Shown: positions 15,385-24,843 of the stretch, piece after piece
Position numbering within the stretch: position 1 is the stretch's first letter
Layout of the letters: every line of letters begins with the position of its first letter
DNA from: a virus
Strand: one strand, 5' to 3'
Length of the DNA: 35,116 nt
IMG/VR virus record: IMGVR_UViG_3300029922_000196
Location: 1 to 35,116 of that record
The notes under the pieces: model-generated
Told to the model about the DNA's origin: nothing
What the model saw: only the letters and a program-made list of their open reading frames with translations
Database searches by the model: none
Translations under genes and position numbers: made by a program

Positions 15385-16128
15385 ATGCGCAATTTCGGAA
15401 TGGGGACCATCTACGCCGTGCCCAGCGGCACCACGCCGACGCCGGTCCCGATCGCGATCCTCAAAGACGCGACCGTCGACTTCAAGGTCGCGAAGAAATA
15501 CCTCAGCGGCCAGTGGAAGGTGCCGATCGACGCGGGCGAGGGTCAGGTCGACATCACGCTCAAGATCAAAAGCGCCGACTTCCGCGCCGCCACGATGGCG
15601 ATGCTGCTCGCGGGCACGACCACGACGGCGAACTCCACCACGCTCGCGGTGATGGGCGAGGCGTGGACGATCCCCGGCACTCCCTACCAGGTCACGGTCG
15701 CGCAGTCGGCGACCTGGACCGAAGACGGCGGCGTCCTCGACATCACCACGGGCCTCTGGAAGACGCGCGTCGCGAGCGGCCCGACGGCGGGCCAGTACAG
15801 CGTGGCGGCGGGCGTCTACACGTTCGCTGCGGCCGACACGACCCACAACGTGTCGATCGTCTACAGCTACACGTCGAGCACGGCGGGCTCGAACCTCGTC
15901 TATCCGAACCAGACGATGGGCCAGAGCGTGGGCTACGCCGTGCGCGTCTACGACGTCTTCAACGTCGGCGGCATGCTGAAGCCGATCGGGTTCTCCTTCC
16001 CCAACGTCCACTTCGACAACCTCAGCTATGCGCTGAAGGCCGAGGACTGGGTGGAGCAGGACCTGAGCGGCCGCGCGATCCAGTCGGCCAGCTCGACCAC
16101 CGTCTTCACCGAGTACGTGGGCGAGTAG
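15385..16128 (+). CDS. Major tail tube protein
   Basis: 247 residues of beta-rich sequence. ILKDATVDFKVAKKYLSGQWKVPIDAGEG and VDITLKIKSADFRAATMAMLL are typical of tube proteins of flexible-tailed phages with an N-terminal tube fold. WTIPGTPYQVTVAQ, YVFAAADTTHNVSIVYSYTSS-like segments and YALKAEDWVEQDLSG complete it. It polymerises around the tape measure protein. Order tube, chaperone, tape measure is fully preserved downstream. Confidence 0.85.
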   Translation: MRNFGMGTIYAVPSGTTPTPVPIAILKDATVDFKVAKKYLSGQWKVPIDAGEGQVDITLKIKSADFRAATMAMLLAGTTTTANSTTLAVMGEAWTIPGTPYQVTVAQSATWTEDGGVLDITTGLWKTRVASGPTAGQYSVAAGVYTFAAADTTHNVSIVYSYTSSTAGSNLVYPNQTMGQSVGYAVRVYDVFNVGGMLKPIGFSFPNVHFDNLSYALKAEDWVEQDLSGRAIQSASSTTVFTEYVGE

Positions 16129-16131
16129 CCA

Positions 16132-16458
16132 ATGGCCACGGTCAAGATCGGCGGGCGCGAGCTCGAGGTGCCGGAAGCGACGATGGGCTTCGTGCGCAAC
16201 GTCGCGCGCGCGGCCCACGCGGTGATGGTCACGGAGCTGAACGAGGCTGAGGCGGTCGACGGCAAGAGCGCCGACGAGGTTCGCGACGCGATCCATGACG
16301 CGCTCGCGCGCTACCTCCTCATCTTCTTCGACGGCCAGGAGGGTGTTGACCTGGCGTGGCTCACCGATGCTCTGCCGCCGCTGCCGTTCGCGCTGGTGCT
16401 GCGCGTGCAGCAGCTGGCGGGGATTGGGACCAAGCCGGGGGAAGCGGCGAGCCCGTAG
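16132..16458 (+). CDS. Tail assembly chaperone (short, G-like product)
   Basis: 108 residues. A helical protein (VRNVARAAHAVMVTELNEAEA; DEVRDAIHDALARYLLIFF; FALVLRVQQLAGIGTK) placed between tube and tape measure genes, the position of lambda gpG-like chaperones that hold the tape measure. Near its 3' end a run of five G (16437-16441) lets a GGG codon slip back one base, joining the downstream frame to give a longer gpGT-like product. Confidence 0.75.
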   Translation: MATVKIGGRELEVPEATMGFVRNVARAAHAVMVTELNEAEAVDGKSADEVRDAIHDALARYLLIFFDGQEGVDLAWLTDALPPLPFALVLRVQQLAGIGTKPGEAASP

Positions 16459-16745
16459 AGCTGTCTCGAGTCTACGGGCGGATCGTCGAGGGCACAGGCT
16501 GGACCTACGCGGAGATCGACCAGATGACGATCGCCGACGCGAACGAGCTGCTCGAGCACTGGGCAGATGAGCCGCCGCTCGCGGTCGTGGTGAAGGCCTA
16601 CCTCAACGTGAAGCCCGTTGCTCGTACGCAGCGCCGTGGCGCGCCGCGCCCGCCCGCGCAGCCGAAGGAACTCACGCCGGAGCAATTCGAGCGGATGCGC
16701 GCGATCAACCGCGCGACGGTGAACCAGTTTGGGAGTAGCCGATGA
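16440..16745 (+). CDS. Tail assembly chaperone T-like extension (-1 frame)
   Basis: 101 residues if entered by a -1 slip at CCG-GGG-GAA (16435-16443). The frame has no well-placed start of its own, and its only ATG (16356) lies deep inside the G-like gene. ELSRVYGRIVEGTGWTYAEIDQMTIADANELLEHWADEP is typical of chaperone extensions, which recruit tube protein to the tape measure. It overlaps the tape measure start as ATGA. Fused length would be about 204 residues. The exact slip codon is inferred. Confidence 0.65.
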   Translation, partial: GSGEPVELSRVYGRIVEGTGWTYAEIDQMTIADANELLEHWADEPPLAVVVKAYLNVKPVARTQRRGAPRPPAQPKELTPEQFERMRAINRATVNQFGSSR

Positions 16746-18508
16746 GTGACGACGCGATCAGCGTAAAGATCAGCGCAGATGTCGGCGGCTTGGTCGATGG
16801 CATGAAGGAAGCTGCCGGCGCCACCGAAGAGGCAACCGAGCAGATCAAGGACGACGTCGAGGGCCTCGGACACGCCGCACGCGAGGCCGGGGAGCCGATC
16901 GAGAGCCTCACCGAGAAGCTGCGCGAGTTCGCCAGCGAGCAGCGCAGCGAGGGACGCCTGGCCGGGTTCCTTGCGATGCAGGTGCAGGGCCTTGGCATCG
17001 CCTCGAAGGGCGCAGCAAAGGAGGTCACCGGGTTCATCTCAGCGTTCGCTTTCGGTGGCGGTCTCGGTGTCGCCATCGAGGGAGTGAAGTTCGCGATCGA
17101 GAAGTTCACGGAGCTGAGCCGGGAAGAGAACGTTGCGGCGGAGGCCACGGCGAAGATCGGCACCGACGGAGTGGCCGAGATCAAGGCCTTCACCAATCAA
17201 CTCACGGCGGCGAAGGAAGCCGCGGGCCTGATGGGAACCGCGCTGAAAGCCGCTGGTCTCTTGTCGCCGCATGTTCGCGAGGAGGAGGAGGCACAGAAGG
17301 CGCTCAAGGAGGCGATCGCCAAGGTCGCGGAGGAGCGCAAGAAGGGTGACGCGGCGGCCGCTGCTGCGGGCGCCGGAGTGCACCGCGACGAGAAGCATAT
17401 CGGCGAACTCGATCGCCCCGAGGCGGCAGACAACGGCGCGACGCTGGCCGCGCTGAAGGAAGAGGAAGATGCGCGCGCCAAGCTAGTTGCCATCCAGAAA
17501 GTAATGGCGGGTATCGCCGCGGCCGCGGCGCCAGATATCGCCGCCGAGAAGGCGGCAGCGGCGGCCGAGCATCAGCGTCAGGTCGAAGAGAAGCTTCTCG
17601 AGTTCAAGGACCAACAGGAGGCGAAGTCGGCGGCCCTGCGTGCGGGATACGCGCAGGCCGCGATCGACGCGAGCAACCTCCTCGCGGAGATCGAGAAGTC
17701 CAACGCTGATGCGCTCTTCGCCGCCGAGCATCCGCGCATCGCAGAGGCCGCAGAGGCCGCCAAGCAGGCAGATAAGATCGAGGAGGAAAACCAGCAGCGC
17801 CGCGTCGAGCGGCAGCAGCGCATCAGTGCCTTCGAGGATGGCGAGCGAAAGAAGGCCACCGAGGAACTAAAAAAGCAGGCGGAAGAAGAGATAGCTGCCG
17901 CAAAGAAGGTGGCCGGCCAATTTACCGGCGCGATCACGGGGATGATCGACGGAACCAAGTCCTTCAAGCAGTCGATGAAGGAGATGGCCGACGCGGCAAT
18001 CAAAGACGCGATCCGCATGACCACGGAGTTCATTGCTCAGCAGGTCCTCAAGGCGACGGGCTCTCTCGCGGCCCAGCAAGCCGGCGACGCTGCCGCGAAG
18101 GCGGCGAACGTTGCGTCGGTGACTTCGGACGCGGCGGTTGCCGGCGCTGGCGCAGCGGCCTCGATGGCGTCCATTCCATTCGTGGGCCCCGAGCTGGCGG
18201 CGGCTGCGATGGTGGCGACCTCCAGCTCGGTGCTTGGCGCAATGGGGCCGATGGCCAGCGCCGAGGGCGGCTTCGACATCGGCAATTTCAACCCGCTCAC
18301 GCAGCTGCACGCGCGCGAGATGGTTCTGCCGGCGCGCTACGCCGACATGATCCGCGGCATGGCCGCCAGATCGAGCGGCCCCGGCGGTGGCGGCGACATC
18401 CACGTCCACACACAGGACGCGCACGGCTTGGCGCGCGTGCTCAAGAACAACCAGGGCGCGCTGATCAAGACCGCGCAGCGCATCCAGAGCAACCGGCGGA
18501 CGCGATGA
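16742..18508 (+). CDS. Tape measure protein
   Basis: 588 residues. Long Ala/Glu/Lys-rich helices cover residues 1-400, a Gly/Ala-rich hydrophobic region around 430-500 (AAAKAANVASVTSDAAVAGAG; SIPFVGPELAAAAMVA) and a C-terminal DIHVHTQDAHGLARVLKNNQGALIKTAQR. The segment GMIDGTKSFKQSMKEMADAAIKDAIRMT is lambda gpH-like. Tape measures set tail length; at about 1.5 angstrom per residue this one suggests a short tail near 90 nm. Hydrophobic patches fit membrane insertion on injection. Confidence 0.88.
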   Translation: MSDDAISVKISADVGGLVDGMKEAAGATEEATEQIKDDVEGLGHAAREAGEPIESLTEKLREFASEQRSEGRLAGFLAMQVQGLGIASKGAAKEVTGFISAFAFGGGLGVAIEGVKFAIEKFTELSREENVAAEATAKIGTDGVAEIKAFTNQLTAAKEAAGLMGTALKAAGLLSPHVREEEEAQKALKEAIAKVAEERKKGDAAAAAAGAGVHRDEKHIGELDRPEAADNGATLAALKEEEDARAKLVAIQKVMAGIAAAAAPDIAAEKAAAAAEHQRQVEEKLLEFKDQQEAKSAALRAGYAQAAIDASNLLAEIEKSNADALFAAEHPRIAEAAEAAKQADKIEEENQQRRVERQQRISAFEDGERKKATEELKKQAEEEIAAAKKVAGQFTGAITGMIDGTKSFKQSMKEMADAAIKDAIRMTTEFIAQQVLKATGSLAAQQAGDAAAKAANVASVTSDAAVAGAGAAASMASIPFVGPELAAAAMVATSSSVLGAMGPMASAEGGFDIGNFNPLTQLHAREMVLPARYADMIRGMAARSSGPGGGGDIHVHTQDAHGLARVLKNNQGALIKTAQRIQSNRRTR

Positions 18509-19248
18509 GCACGCTCCTCTGGCCCACGTTCCCCGGGCAGACGCTCAGCGTGAAGCGCACGCCGCTCTGGGCGACGGACGTGCAGGAGTCGCGCTCCGGC
18601 AAGGAGCAGCGCATCGCCTACTGGGCGACGCCTCGCTACCGCTGGGATCTCGAGCTCGAGTTCGCGCGCGCGGGCGGCAACACGATCACCGTCTACAACA
18701 CCGGCGGCTCCGCGCAGTTCACGGGCAGCGAGGCAGCTGCGCTGGCGTGGTTCCAGGCCCAGATGCGCGGCAAGTGGGACTACTTCTACTTGAACGATCC
18801 GTTCGCCGTTCAGCCCGCCTATTACAACGGCGGCACTCCGGTTGTCGCGCCGACGCCGACCGCGACGCCCACGACCGGCACCGGCAGCATTCCCGCCGGC
18901 ACCTACTACTACTCGGTCACCAGCGTGACCGCGCTCGGCGAGTCGGTGCAGGCCGAGTGCACATGCACGCTCTCGGCGATCGGCGAGATCACCGTCAGCT
19001 GGTCGGCCGTCTCCGGCGCGCTCTCGTACAACGTCTACGGGCGCTCGACGACGCAGGGTAACGAGCTCTTCATCGCGAACACCGCGTCGACGAGCTACGT
19101 CGACAGCAGCACCACCATCACGCCCGCCGGGCCCATGCCGCAGCTGCGCGTGCGCTTCGACATGGACGATCTCGAGATGGAGCAGCTCGAGGACTACTCG
19201 CGCGTCTGGTCGACGAAGAGCATCACGATGATCTCGGTGCGGCGATGA
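18505..19248 (+). CDS. DUF2460-like distal tail protein with FN3-like insertion
   Basis: 247 residues starting in an ATGA overlap. WPTFPGQTLSVKRTPLWATDVQESRSGKEQR at the N-terminus and WFQAQMRGKWDYFYLNDPF are DUF2460 landmarks. Residues 115-215 hold an FN3-like module (SIPAGTYYYSVTSVTALGESV; SWSAVSGALSYNVYGRS) related to the one in the capsid and next gene. The C-terminus LRVRFDMDDLEMEQLEDYSRVWSTKSITMISVRR resumes the family domain. In GTA-like tails this protein links tube to hub. Confidence 0.82.
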   Translation: MSTLLWPTFPGQTLSVKRTPLWATDVQESRSGKEQRIAYWATPRYRWDLELEFARAGGNTITVYNTGGSAQFTGSEAAALAWFQAQMRGKWDYFYLNDPFAVQPAYYNGGTPVVAPTPTATPTTGTGSIPAGTYYYSVTSVTALGESVQAECTCTLSAIGEITVSWSAVSGALSYNVYGRSTTQGNELFIANTASTSYVDSSTTITPAGPMPQLRVRFDMDDLEMEQLEDYSRVWSTKSITMISVRR

Positions 19249-20447
19249 AGATCGCCTCGTCGTCGCTGCTCTCGCTGCTCAACACCAACCTTGGCTCGGA
19301 CGTCGAGCTGATGATGGCGCGGCTCTACACCCTCACGCTCGTCGGCGGCGGCGTCTTCCGTTGGACCGACTACGAGACGGACCTCACGCTCGCATTGCCG
19401 GTGCCGGTCAACGGTTCCTATACGGCCGGCGCAGGCACGCTCACCGCGGGGACATATTACTACCGGGTGACGGCGCTCTTCGGGCCCGCGAATGAGTCGC
19501 TGCCGTCGGCGCAGACGCCGGCGGTGATCGCGACGACGGAGGGCATCAACGTCAATTGGTCCGCCGTCAGCGGCGCCACCGGCTACCGCATCTACGGGCG
19601 CACGTCGGGCGCCGAGCTCTACTTGGGCGCGGTGGGCCCAGGCGTGCTCACCTGGCTCGACACAGGCGCGATCACGCCAAGCGGCGCGATGCCGAGCGCG
19701 GCGCCAACGTTCTCCTCGAGCGGCCCAGCGATCACGGTTGGCAAGTCGCGCCAGGTCAACGGCGTCGAGCTGTGCGATATGGAGCTCGGCCTCTACGGCG
19801 GCACCGCGCCCGGCGGGGGCGCCGGATACTCGCTTCCTGGCTACACCTCGCTGTCGCTGGCGGCACTGCAGGGTGCTTTCGACAACGCGACAATGCAGGT
19901 CGACAAGCTCTTCATGGCGTCGCCCGGCGACGTGAGCCAGCAGCCGCTCTGCTGGTTCGTCGGTCTCGTCTCGGAGGCGGCGCCGAAGAGCAGCGGCGTC
20001 GAGCTGACGTTGAAAGGCTCGACGGAGCTCCTCGCGAACCTCCAATGGCCGAAGCGCACCCTGATGCCGCAGTGCCCGTACTCGCTCTACGATGCGAACT
20101 GCACCGTGGTGAAGGCGCCGGTCACCGTCTCGGTCCAAAGCGGCGCAACGACCACGAGCGTCACCGTCAGCGGGCTCGCGCACGGCGCGTACACGCTCGG
20201 CACTATCAAGTTCGCAGACGGCGAGAGCCGCCAGATCATCGCGATGGCGAGCAGCGGCTCGAACGACGTGCTCACGCTGAACATGCCGCTCAATACCGTG
20301 CCCAGCGCCGGCACGAACAACGCGACCGTGCTGCTCGGTTGCAACAAGAGCACGACCACGCTGGGCACCGACTCGGGGAATTGCACAACGCTTGGCGGCC
20401 GCTTTGGCGGATTCCCGTTTGTCCCACGGCCGGAGTCGATCCGATGA
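19245..20447 (+). CDS. DUF2163-like baseplate hub protein with FN3-like insertion
   Basis: 400 residues starting in an ATGA overlap. The N-terminal domain (TLTLVGGGVFRWTDYETDLTL) is interrupted by an FN3-like module (residues 58-160: LTAGTYYYRVTALFGPANES, WSAVSGATGYRIYGRTSGAE), then resumes with KSRQVNGVELCDMELGLYGG. The C-terminal part carries the Cys pattern of this family (MPQCPYSLYDANC; GNCTTLGGRFGGFPFVP) that probably binds an iron-sulfur or metal centre. A beta domain VTVSGLAHGAYTLGTIKFADGESR here is duplicated in the tip gene at 20896. Confidence 0.82.
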   Translation: MKIASSSLLSLLNTNLGSDVELMMARLYTLTLVGGGVFRWTDYETDLTLALPVPVNGSYTAGAGTLTAGTYYYRVTALFGPANESLPSAQTPAVIATTEGINVNWSAVSGATGYRIYGRTSGAELYLGAVGPGVLTWLDTGAITPSGAMPSAAPTFSSSGPAITVGKSRQVNGVELCDMELGLYGGTAPGGGAGYSLPGYTSLSLAALQGAFDNATMQVDKLFMASPGDVSQQPLCWFVGLVSEAAPKSSGVELTLKGSTELLANLQWPKRTLMPQCPYSLYDANCTVVKAPVTVSVQSGATTTSVTVSGLAHGAYTLGTIKFADGESRQIIAMASSGSNDVLTLNMPLNTVPSAGTNNATVLLGCNKSTTTLGTDSGNCTTLGGRFGGFPFVPRPESIR

Positions 20448-20896
20448 GCGAGCAAGAGCAGCGCGCGGCGGTGGTCGCGGAGGCGCGGACCTGGTTGGGG
20501 ACGCGATGGATCCACGAGGCACGCGTCAGGGGCGCGGGCGTTGACTGCGGGCAATTGCTGGCGGCGGTCTATGAGGCGTGCGGGATCATCGGGTCGGTCA
20601 CGATCGAGAGCTATCCTCGCGCGTGGGCGCACCACCGAGGCGAGGAGAAGTTCCTCGGTTACGTCGAGCAGATGGCCGCGCGGGTGACCGACCGAGAGCC
20701 GCTGCCGGGCGACATCGTGCTGTTCCGGTACGGGCGCTCCCTCTCGCACGCCGGCATCGTCGTCGAGTGGCCGGTGATCGTGCACGCCTATGCTGACGTT
20801 GGCCAGGTCACTCTCGACAACGTCGATCACCGATTCGACCTGCGCGCTCGGTATGCCGGCGCGTGGGACCCGTGGGCTCGTCGGGGGGACAAATAA
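20444..20896 (+). CDS. NlpC/P60 tail peptidase
   Basis: 150 residues from an ATG in an ATGA overlap. AGVDCGQLLAAVYEACG places the nucleophile at C35, GDIVLFRYGRSLSHAGIVV gives H102, and IVHAYADVGQV gives H114 as third polar residue. These enzymes cleave peptidoglycan peptides so the tail can pass the wall. The order DUF2460, DUF2163, NlpC/P60, tip protein is a conserved tail-tip cassette. It ends in a TAATG overlap with the tip gene. Confidence 0.9.
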   Translation: MSEQEQRAAVVAEARTWLGTRWIHEARVRGAGVDCGQLLAAVYEACGIIGSVTIESYPRAWAHHRGEEKFLGYVEQMAARVTDREPLPGDIVLFRYGRSLSHAGIVVEWPVIVHAYADVGQVTLDNVDHRFDLRARYAGAWDPWARRGDK

Positions 20897-23800
20897 TGGC
20901 CGGCGCAACGACGACGGGTGGTCATAGCATTGGCGGTCTGAACAACGATCAGCTGCCGCCGGTAGAAACAGCCTCATACGGAAAGTGCTTGCCCGTCGTT
21001 TACGGCACCAACCGGATCGCCGCGTCGATCATCTGCATGCCGCCCGAGCTGTGGATCAGCGGCGCGGGGAATGGTGGTGGCAAGGGCGGCGGCAGCGCTG
21101 GTAGCGGCTACTATCAGGGCGTCTGGATCGCCATCGCCGAGGGACTCAGCGGGTGCTCGACCGGTCGCATGTGGGTCGATAAGGACGTCTTCCCGACGAC
21201 GACCACGAACATCGACGGCAACTCGAGCGACGGCTCGAAGCCGTTCGAGTTTCTGCCTGGCTCTCGTCCGCAGAGCCCGCCGGCGGACTGGACGAACACG
21301 GGCGGCGCGACATCGCCCATCAGCGTGACCATCACGGGCACGCCCACCACCACCACGGTCACGGTATCGGGACTCGCGCACAACACGACGGGCTATCTGT
21401 TCGGGACCATCTATTTCCAGGACGGCGAGAGCCGCGCGATCATGGGGATGGCCGCGAGCGGCGGCAATGACGTGCTCACATTCGCGGTCGCGCTCACCAC
21501 GGCGCCCACGTCTGGCGCGCTCGCGGTTGTGGTCGCGTCGGTTCCGAGCAACATCCAGAACTATCGATGCGTCAACGCGGCCGTCCCCGCAGCTGGGCCG
21601 TTCACACTGAGCGTTACCGCGCCAGGAGGGAACGGCACAGATCAGTCGTGGACACAGGATGCGAACGTTGCCTCGCCGGTGCGCAGCATGATCGAGGCGA
21701 CGGTATTCCCGAACGCGCCAAAATACCTCGTCTCCGGTCCCATCGCTGCCCTCTCTGGTGCGACGTGGGTTGGCTCGGTCAGCGGAACAGTGCTCACGGT
21801 CACTTCGGTTCTGCGCGGCACGATCGCTGTCGGGATGACGCTCTTTGATGAGGGCAACAACTTCACCGGCGGGAACACGCAGATCACTTCACTGGGGACC
21901 GGCACCGGCGGAACTGGCACCTACAACCTGAACCTCGGAGGAAGCGTCTCCAGCGAGACGATGAGCGGCGGCGCGGATTACAACGCGACAGCCGGCGTCT
22001 ACACATTCAACGGAGCGACTTTCACTGGGACAATCAGCAACGGCAGCGGCGGCGCCGGCAACACGCTCACGGTCTCTTCGGTGTCGAGCGGCGTGCTCGC
22101 GGTCGGAATGCAGATCGTGAACCTCGGCGGGAGTGGTGTTCCTGCGAACACATGGATCAGCGCTCTCGGCACAGGAACGGGCGGCGCGGGCACCTATGCT
22201 CTCAGTACCTCCGCAAACGTTGCCAGCGTATTGATGGGCGCCGGCCAGTGCGGCGCGCCGGTCGCGATCTCGTATTACATCAGCACCGATATCGGGAAGT
22301 ATTCACTCGGATATAGCGGCACGGCGGTGCTCGCGTCGAAGTCGCTCTCGCTGGGCACCTCGAATGCGATGAAGAACTTCTCCATCGAGTTCAATGGGCT
22401 GCTCACGAACGGCACCGCGGGAGATGTCAACCCCGCCCTGATCCTCGTCGACATGCTTACCAACACGCAGTACGGCATGGGCTTCCCCGCCTCTGCGGTG
22501 AACGCGCTCTATGGTCCCGATGGGACGACCGCGACGGGGCTGCAGACCTACTGCGCGCAGGCGGGCATTCTGTTGTCGCCGATCTTCGACGAGCAGAAGA
22601 GCGCTCTGGAGCACATCGACTGGATCCTCGACGCCTGCAACGCCGAATGCATCTGGTCTCAGGGGCGCCTGAATATCTATCCCGTCGGCGACGCGAATAT
22701 CGGTAGCTATACGGCATATACCGTTGCGCAATACTCGCTCAACGAAGACAACATGTTGGCGAGCGACGGCAAAGACATGATCGAGTTCACTCGCATCAGC
22801 GCGCAGGAGACATACAACTGCTGCCCGATCGAGTTCGTTGACTCCCAGACGCCGGACCAGAACTCGCAATATCAGATCAGCACCGTGCAGGACTTCGAGC
22901 AGCCTGACGTCGATGCCTCGGGCGGCATCGTGCGCAAGAAGGGCGCGAAGTCGCTCAAGTGCATCACGAAGCAGGCGATCGCCCAAGTGCTATCTCGGAT
23001 GATGGCGCAGCGGAGCGTCTACGTCCGCAACAGCTACAAGTTCAAGCTGCCGCAGCAGTTCTGCCTGCTCGAGCCGTTCGACCTGCTGCAGATCAGCGAC
23101 TCCACCGTCGGGTTGGTCAACCAGGTCGTGCGCATCCTCTCGATCGAGGAAGACGAGCACGGCGAGTTCGATGTCGACGCGGAGGACGCAGCGATCGGGC
23201 GCGCGTCCTCGGTCGCCTACGGCACCGGCTCCGCACAGGGCGGTGGCCACGTCGTCAACACAGTGCCGTTTCCTCCGAGCACGCCGATCTTCTATATGCC
23301 TCCGCTGCCCGCAACGGGCGCGGGCAGGCCGCCTGGCGGGTTCGGCGTCGGCGGCTGGACTGGACCCTATCCGGTCCACAACTCGAAGCCGGTTGGGCCC
23401 CAGGCGATCACGCCCGAGATCTGGGTGTCCGTCGCTAGCAACGGAAAAGACTGGGGCGGGGCTCAGGTTTATATGAGCTTCGACGGCACCAATTACACAT
23501 ATCAGGGAGATATCGGCGCCGCGACGACGGGCGTGATCGCCAGCTCGGGATTCCCTGCCGGCTCTCCGCTCGACACCACGAACTCACTGATTGTCAGCGT
23601 CGCATCCTCGAACGGAACGATCTCCCCTGTGCAGGCAGCCGACCGAGATGCGTTCTCCTCGATGGCGCTCGTGGATACGGGCGCCGCAGCCGAGTTGATC
23701 GCCTATCAGGGATCCACCCTGTCCGGGACCAATCAATACACTCTGACCAATCACCGACGTGGACTCTACGGGACGCCGGTCGGCAGCCATGCAGTGGGCG

Positions 23801-24843
23801 CGCAGTTCACGATCATCGACCAGAACGTCCTCAAGATTCCGATCGACTCGAGCCGCGTGGCGGCCGGCAACGTCGTCTATTTCAAGCTGGCCAGCTACAA
23901 CCTCGCGCGCACGCAGTCGATGGCGCTCTCTCTCTGCCCGGTCTTCACGTACACGATGGCGGGACCCGGCGCCGCGGGCGTGCAGCTCCTGCCCGCCATC
24001 GAGTCTCTGCCGCTGCGCATCTCGTTCGACACCTACGACGCCACGCAATGGGATTTCCCGGTTAACGGTCCGGGCATCCTCTCGATAAAGCAGAACACCG
24101 ACTCGCACGGTAGCGGGAAGAGCGCGACGCCGGTCGTCGGCGGCCATATGCTCGAGTGCTCGGCTGGCCAGGTGATGATGGTCCACCGGGCGCTGATCCC
24201 GTATGACCCCACGAAGGTCTATCGGATCCAGGCTGCCGTGAAGCAGCGCAGCGGCGCTACCGCGCGCAGCATGTACGTCGGATTCGTCGCGGTAGGAAAT
24301 GACGGCGTCACCCAATACGACGTGAACGGCGTCACCACCAACGGCAGCAATCCGGCCGTGCAGCATTGCGCGGTTTATCCTGGCTATGCCGGTGGAAGCG
24401 GATGGGTGAACCTCAACGCCTATTATAGCAATCTGTTCGGGACGGGCACGACGCCGGGCTCCGCGAGCGGCGCGACGCCCTCACCAGCATATGCCGGCAC
24501 TTGTTATATGCGTATGTTTGTCGCATTCAATTTCACGGGTGCGGCCGTGATGGATATCAGCACGCTGCAGGTGTCGGAGGTTGCGACCGCTGGCGCGCTA
24601 GCGGGACAACTCAGCGAGAACATCACCGCGAGCGTCTCGACGACCTACAACACGAACGACACCTATACGACGGCCAACCCGCCCGCGGCCGGGACGGTTC
24701 CATCGGTCTACGTCGGGGGCGTGCTACAGCCGACGACCAACTATCAGATTGATCCAATGAGCACCGGGACCGGGGCCTACGTCTTCGGAGCGAATTATAT
24801 CCCCTCGGGCGAACAGGTGGTGGTGATCTATGCATCGGTATAA
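20896..24843 (+). CDS. Tail tip / host-specificity protein
   Basis: 1315 residues, start at the ATG in a TAATG overlap. The N-terminal hub part (VVYGTNRIAASIICMPPELW; GVWIAIAEGLSGCS) and the long central region (TNTQYGMGFPASAVNALYG; PIFDEQKSALEHIDWILDACNAECIWSQGRLNIYP) match gpJ-like/GTA-type tips. Residues 190-460 contain beta inserts with repeated units ending LGTGTGGTGTY and LGTGTGGAGTY. The C-terminal 300 residues look like a carbohydrate-binding or receptor-binding fold with STTYNTNDTYTTANPP. It sets host range and joins the fibre-like protein encoded next. Confidence 0.85.
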   Translation: MAGATTTGGHSIGGLNNDQLPPVETASYGKCLPVVYGTNRIAASIICMPPELWISGAGNGGGKGGGSAGSGYYQGVWIAIAEGLSGCSTGRMWVDKDVFPTTTTNIDGNSSDGSKPFEFLPGSRPQSPPADWTNTGGATSPISVTITGTPTTTTVTVSGLAHNTTGYLFGTIYFQDGESRAIMGMAASGGNDVLTFAVALTTAPTSGALAVVVASVPSNIQNYRCVNAAVPAAGPFTLSVTAPGGNGTDQSWTQDANVASPVRSMIEATVFPNAPKYLVSGPIAALSGATWVGSVSGTVLTVTSVLRGTIAVGMTLFDEGNNFTGGNTQITSLGTGTGGTGTYNLNLGGSVSSETMSGGADYNATAGVYTFNGATFTGTISNGSGGAGNTLTVSSVSSGVLAVGMQIVNLGGSGVPANTWISALGTGTGGAGTYALSTSANVASVLMGAGQCGAPVAISYYISTDIGKYSLGYSGTAVLASKSLSLGTSNAMKNFSIEFNGLLTNGTAGDVNPALILVDMLTNTQYGMGFPASAVNALYGPDGTTATGLQTYCAQAGILLSPIFDEQKSALEHIDWILDACNAECIWSQGRLNIYPVGDANIGSYTAYTVAQYSLNEDNMLASDGKDMIEFTRISAQETYNCCPIEFVDSQTPDQNSQYQISTVQDFEQPDVDASGGIVRKKGAKSLKCITKQAIAQVLSRMMAQRSVYVRNSYKFKLPQQFCLLEPFDLLQISDSTVGLVNQVVRILSIEEDEHGEFDVDAEDAAIGRASSVAYGTGSAQGGGHVVNTVPFPPSTPIFYMPPLPATGAGRPPGGFGVGGWTGPYPVHNSKPVGPQAITPEIWVSVASNGKDWGGAQVYMSFDGTNYTYQGDIGAATTGVIASSGFPAGSPLDTTNSLIVSVASSNGTISPVQAADRDAFSSMALVDTGAAAELIAYQGSTLSGTNQYTLTNHRRGLYGTPVGSHAVGAQFTIIDQNVLKIPIDSSRVAAGNVVYFKLASYNLARTQSMALSLCPVFTYTMAGPGAAGVQLLPAIESLPLRISFDTYDATQWDFPVNGPGILSIKQNTDSHGSGKSATPVVGGHMLECSAGQVMMVHRALIPYDPTKVYRIQAAVKQRSGATARSMYVGFVAVGNDGVTQYDVNGVTTNGSNPAVQHCAVYPGYAGGSGWVNLNAYYSNLFGTGTTPGSASGATPSPAYAGTCYMRMFVAFNFTGAAVMDISTLQVSEVATAGALAGQLSENITASVSTTYNTNDTYTTANPPAAGTVPSVYVGGVLQPTTNYQIDPMSTGTGAYVFGANYIPSGEQVVVIYASV

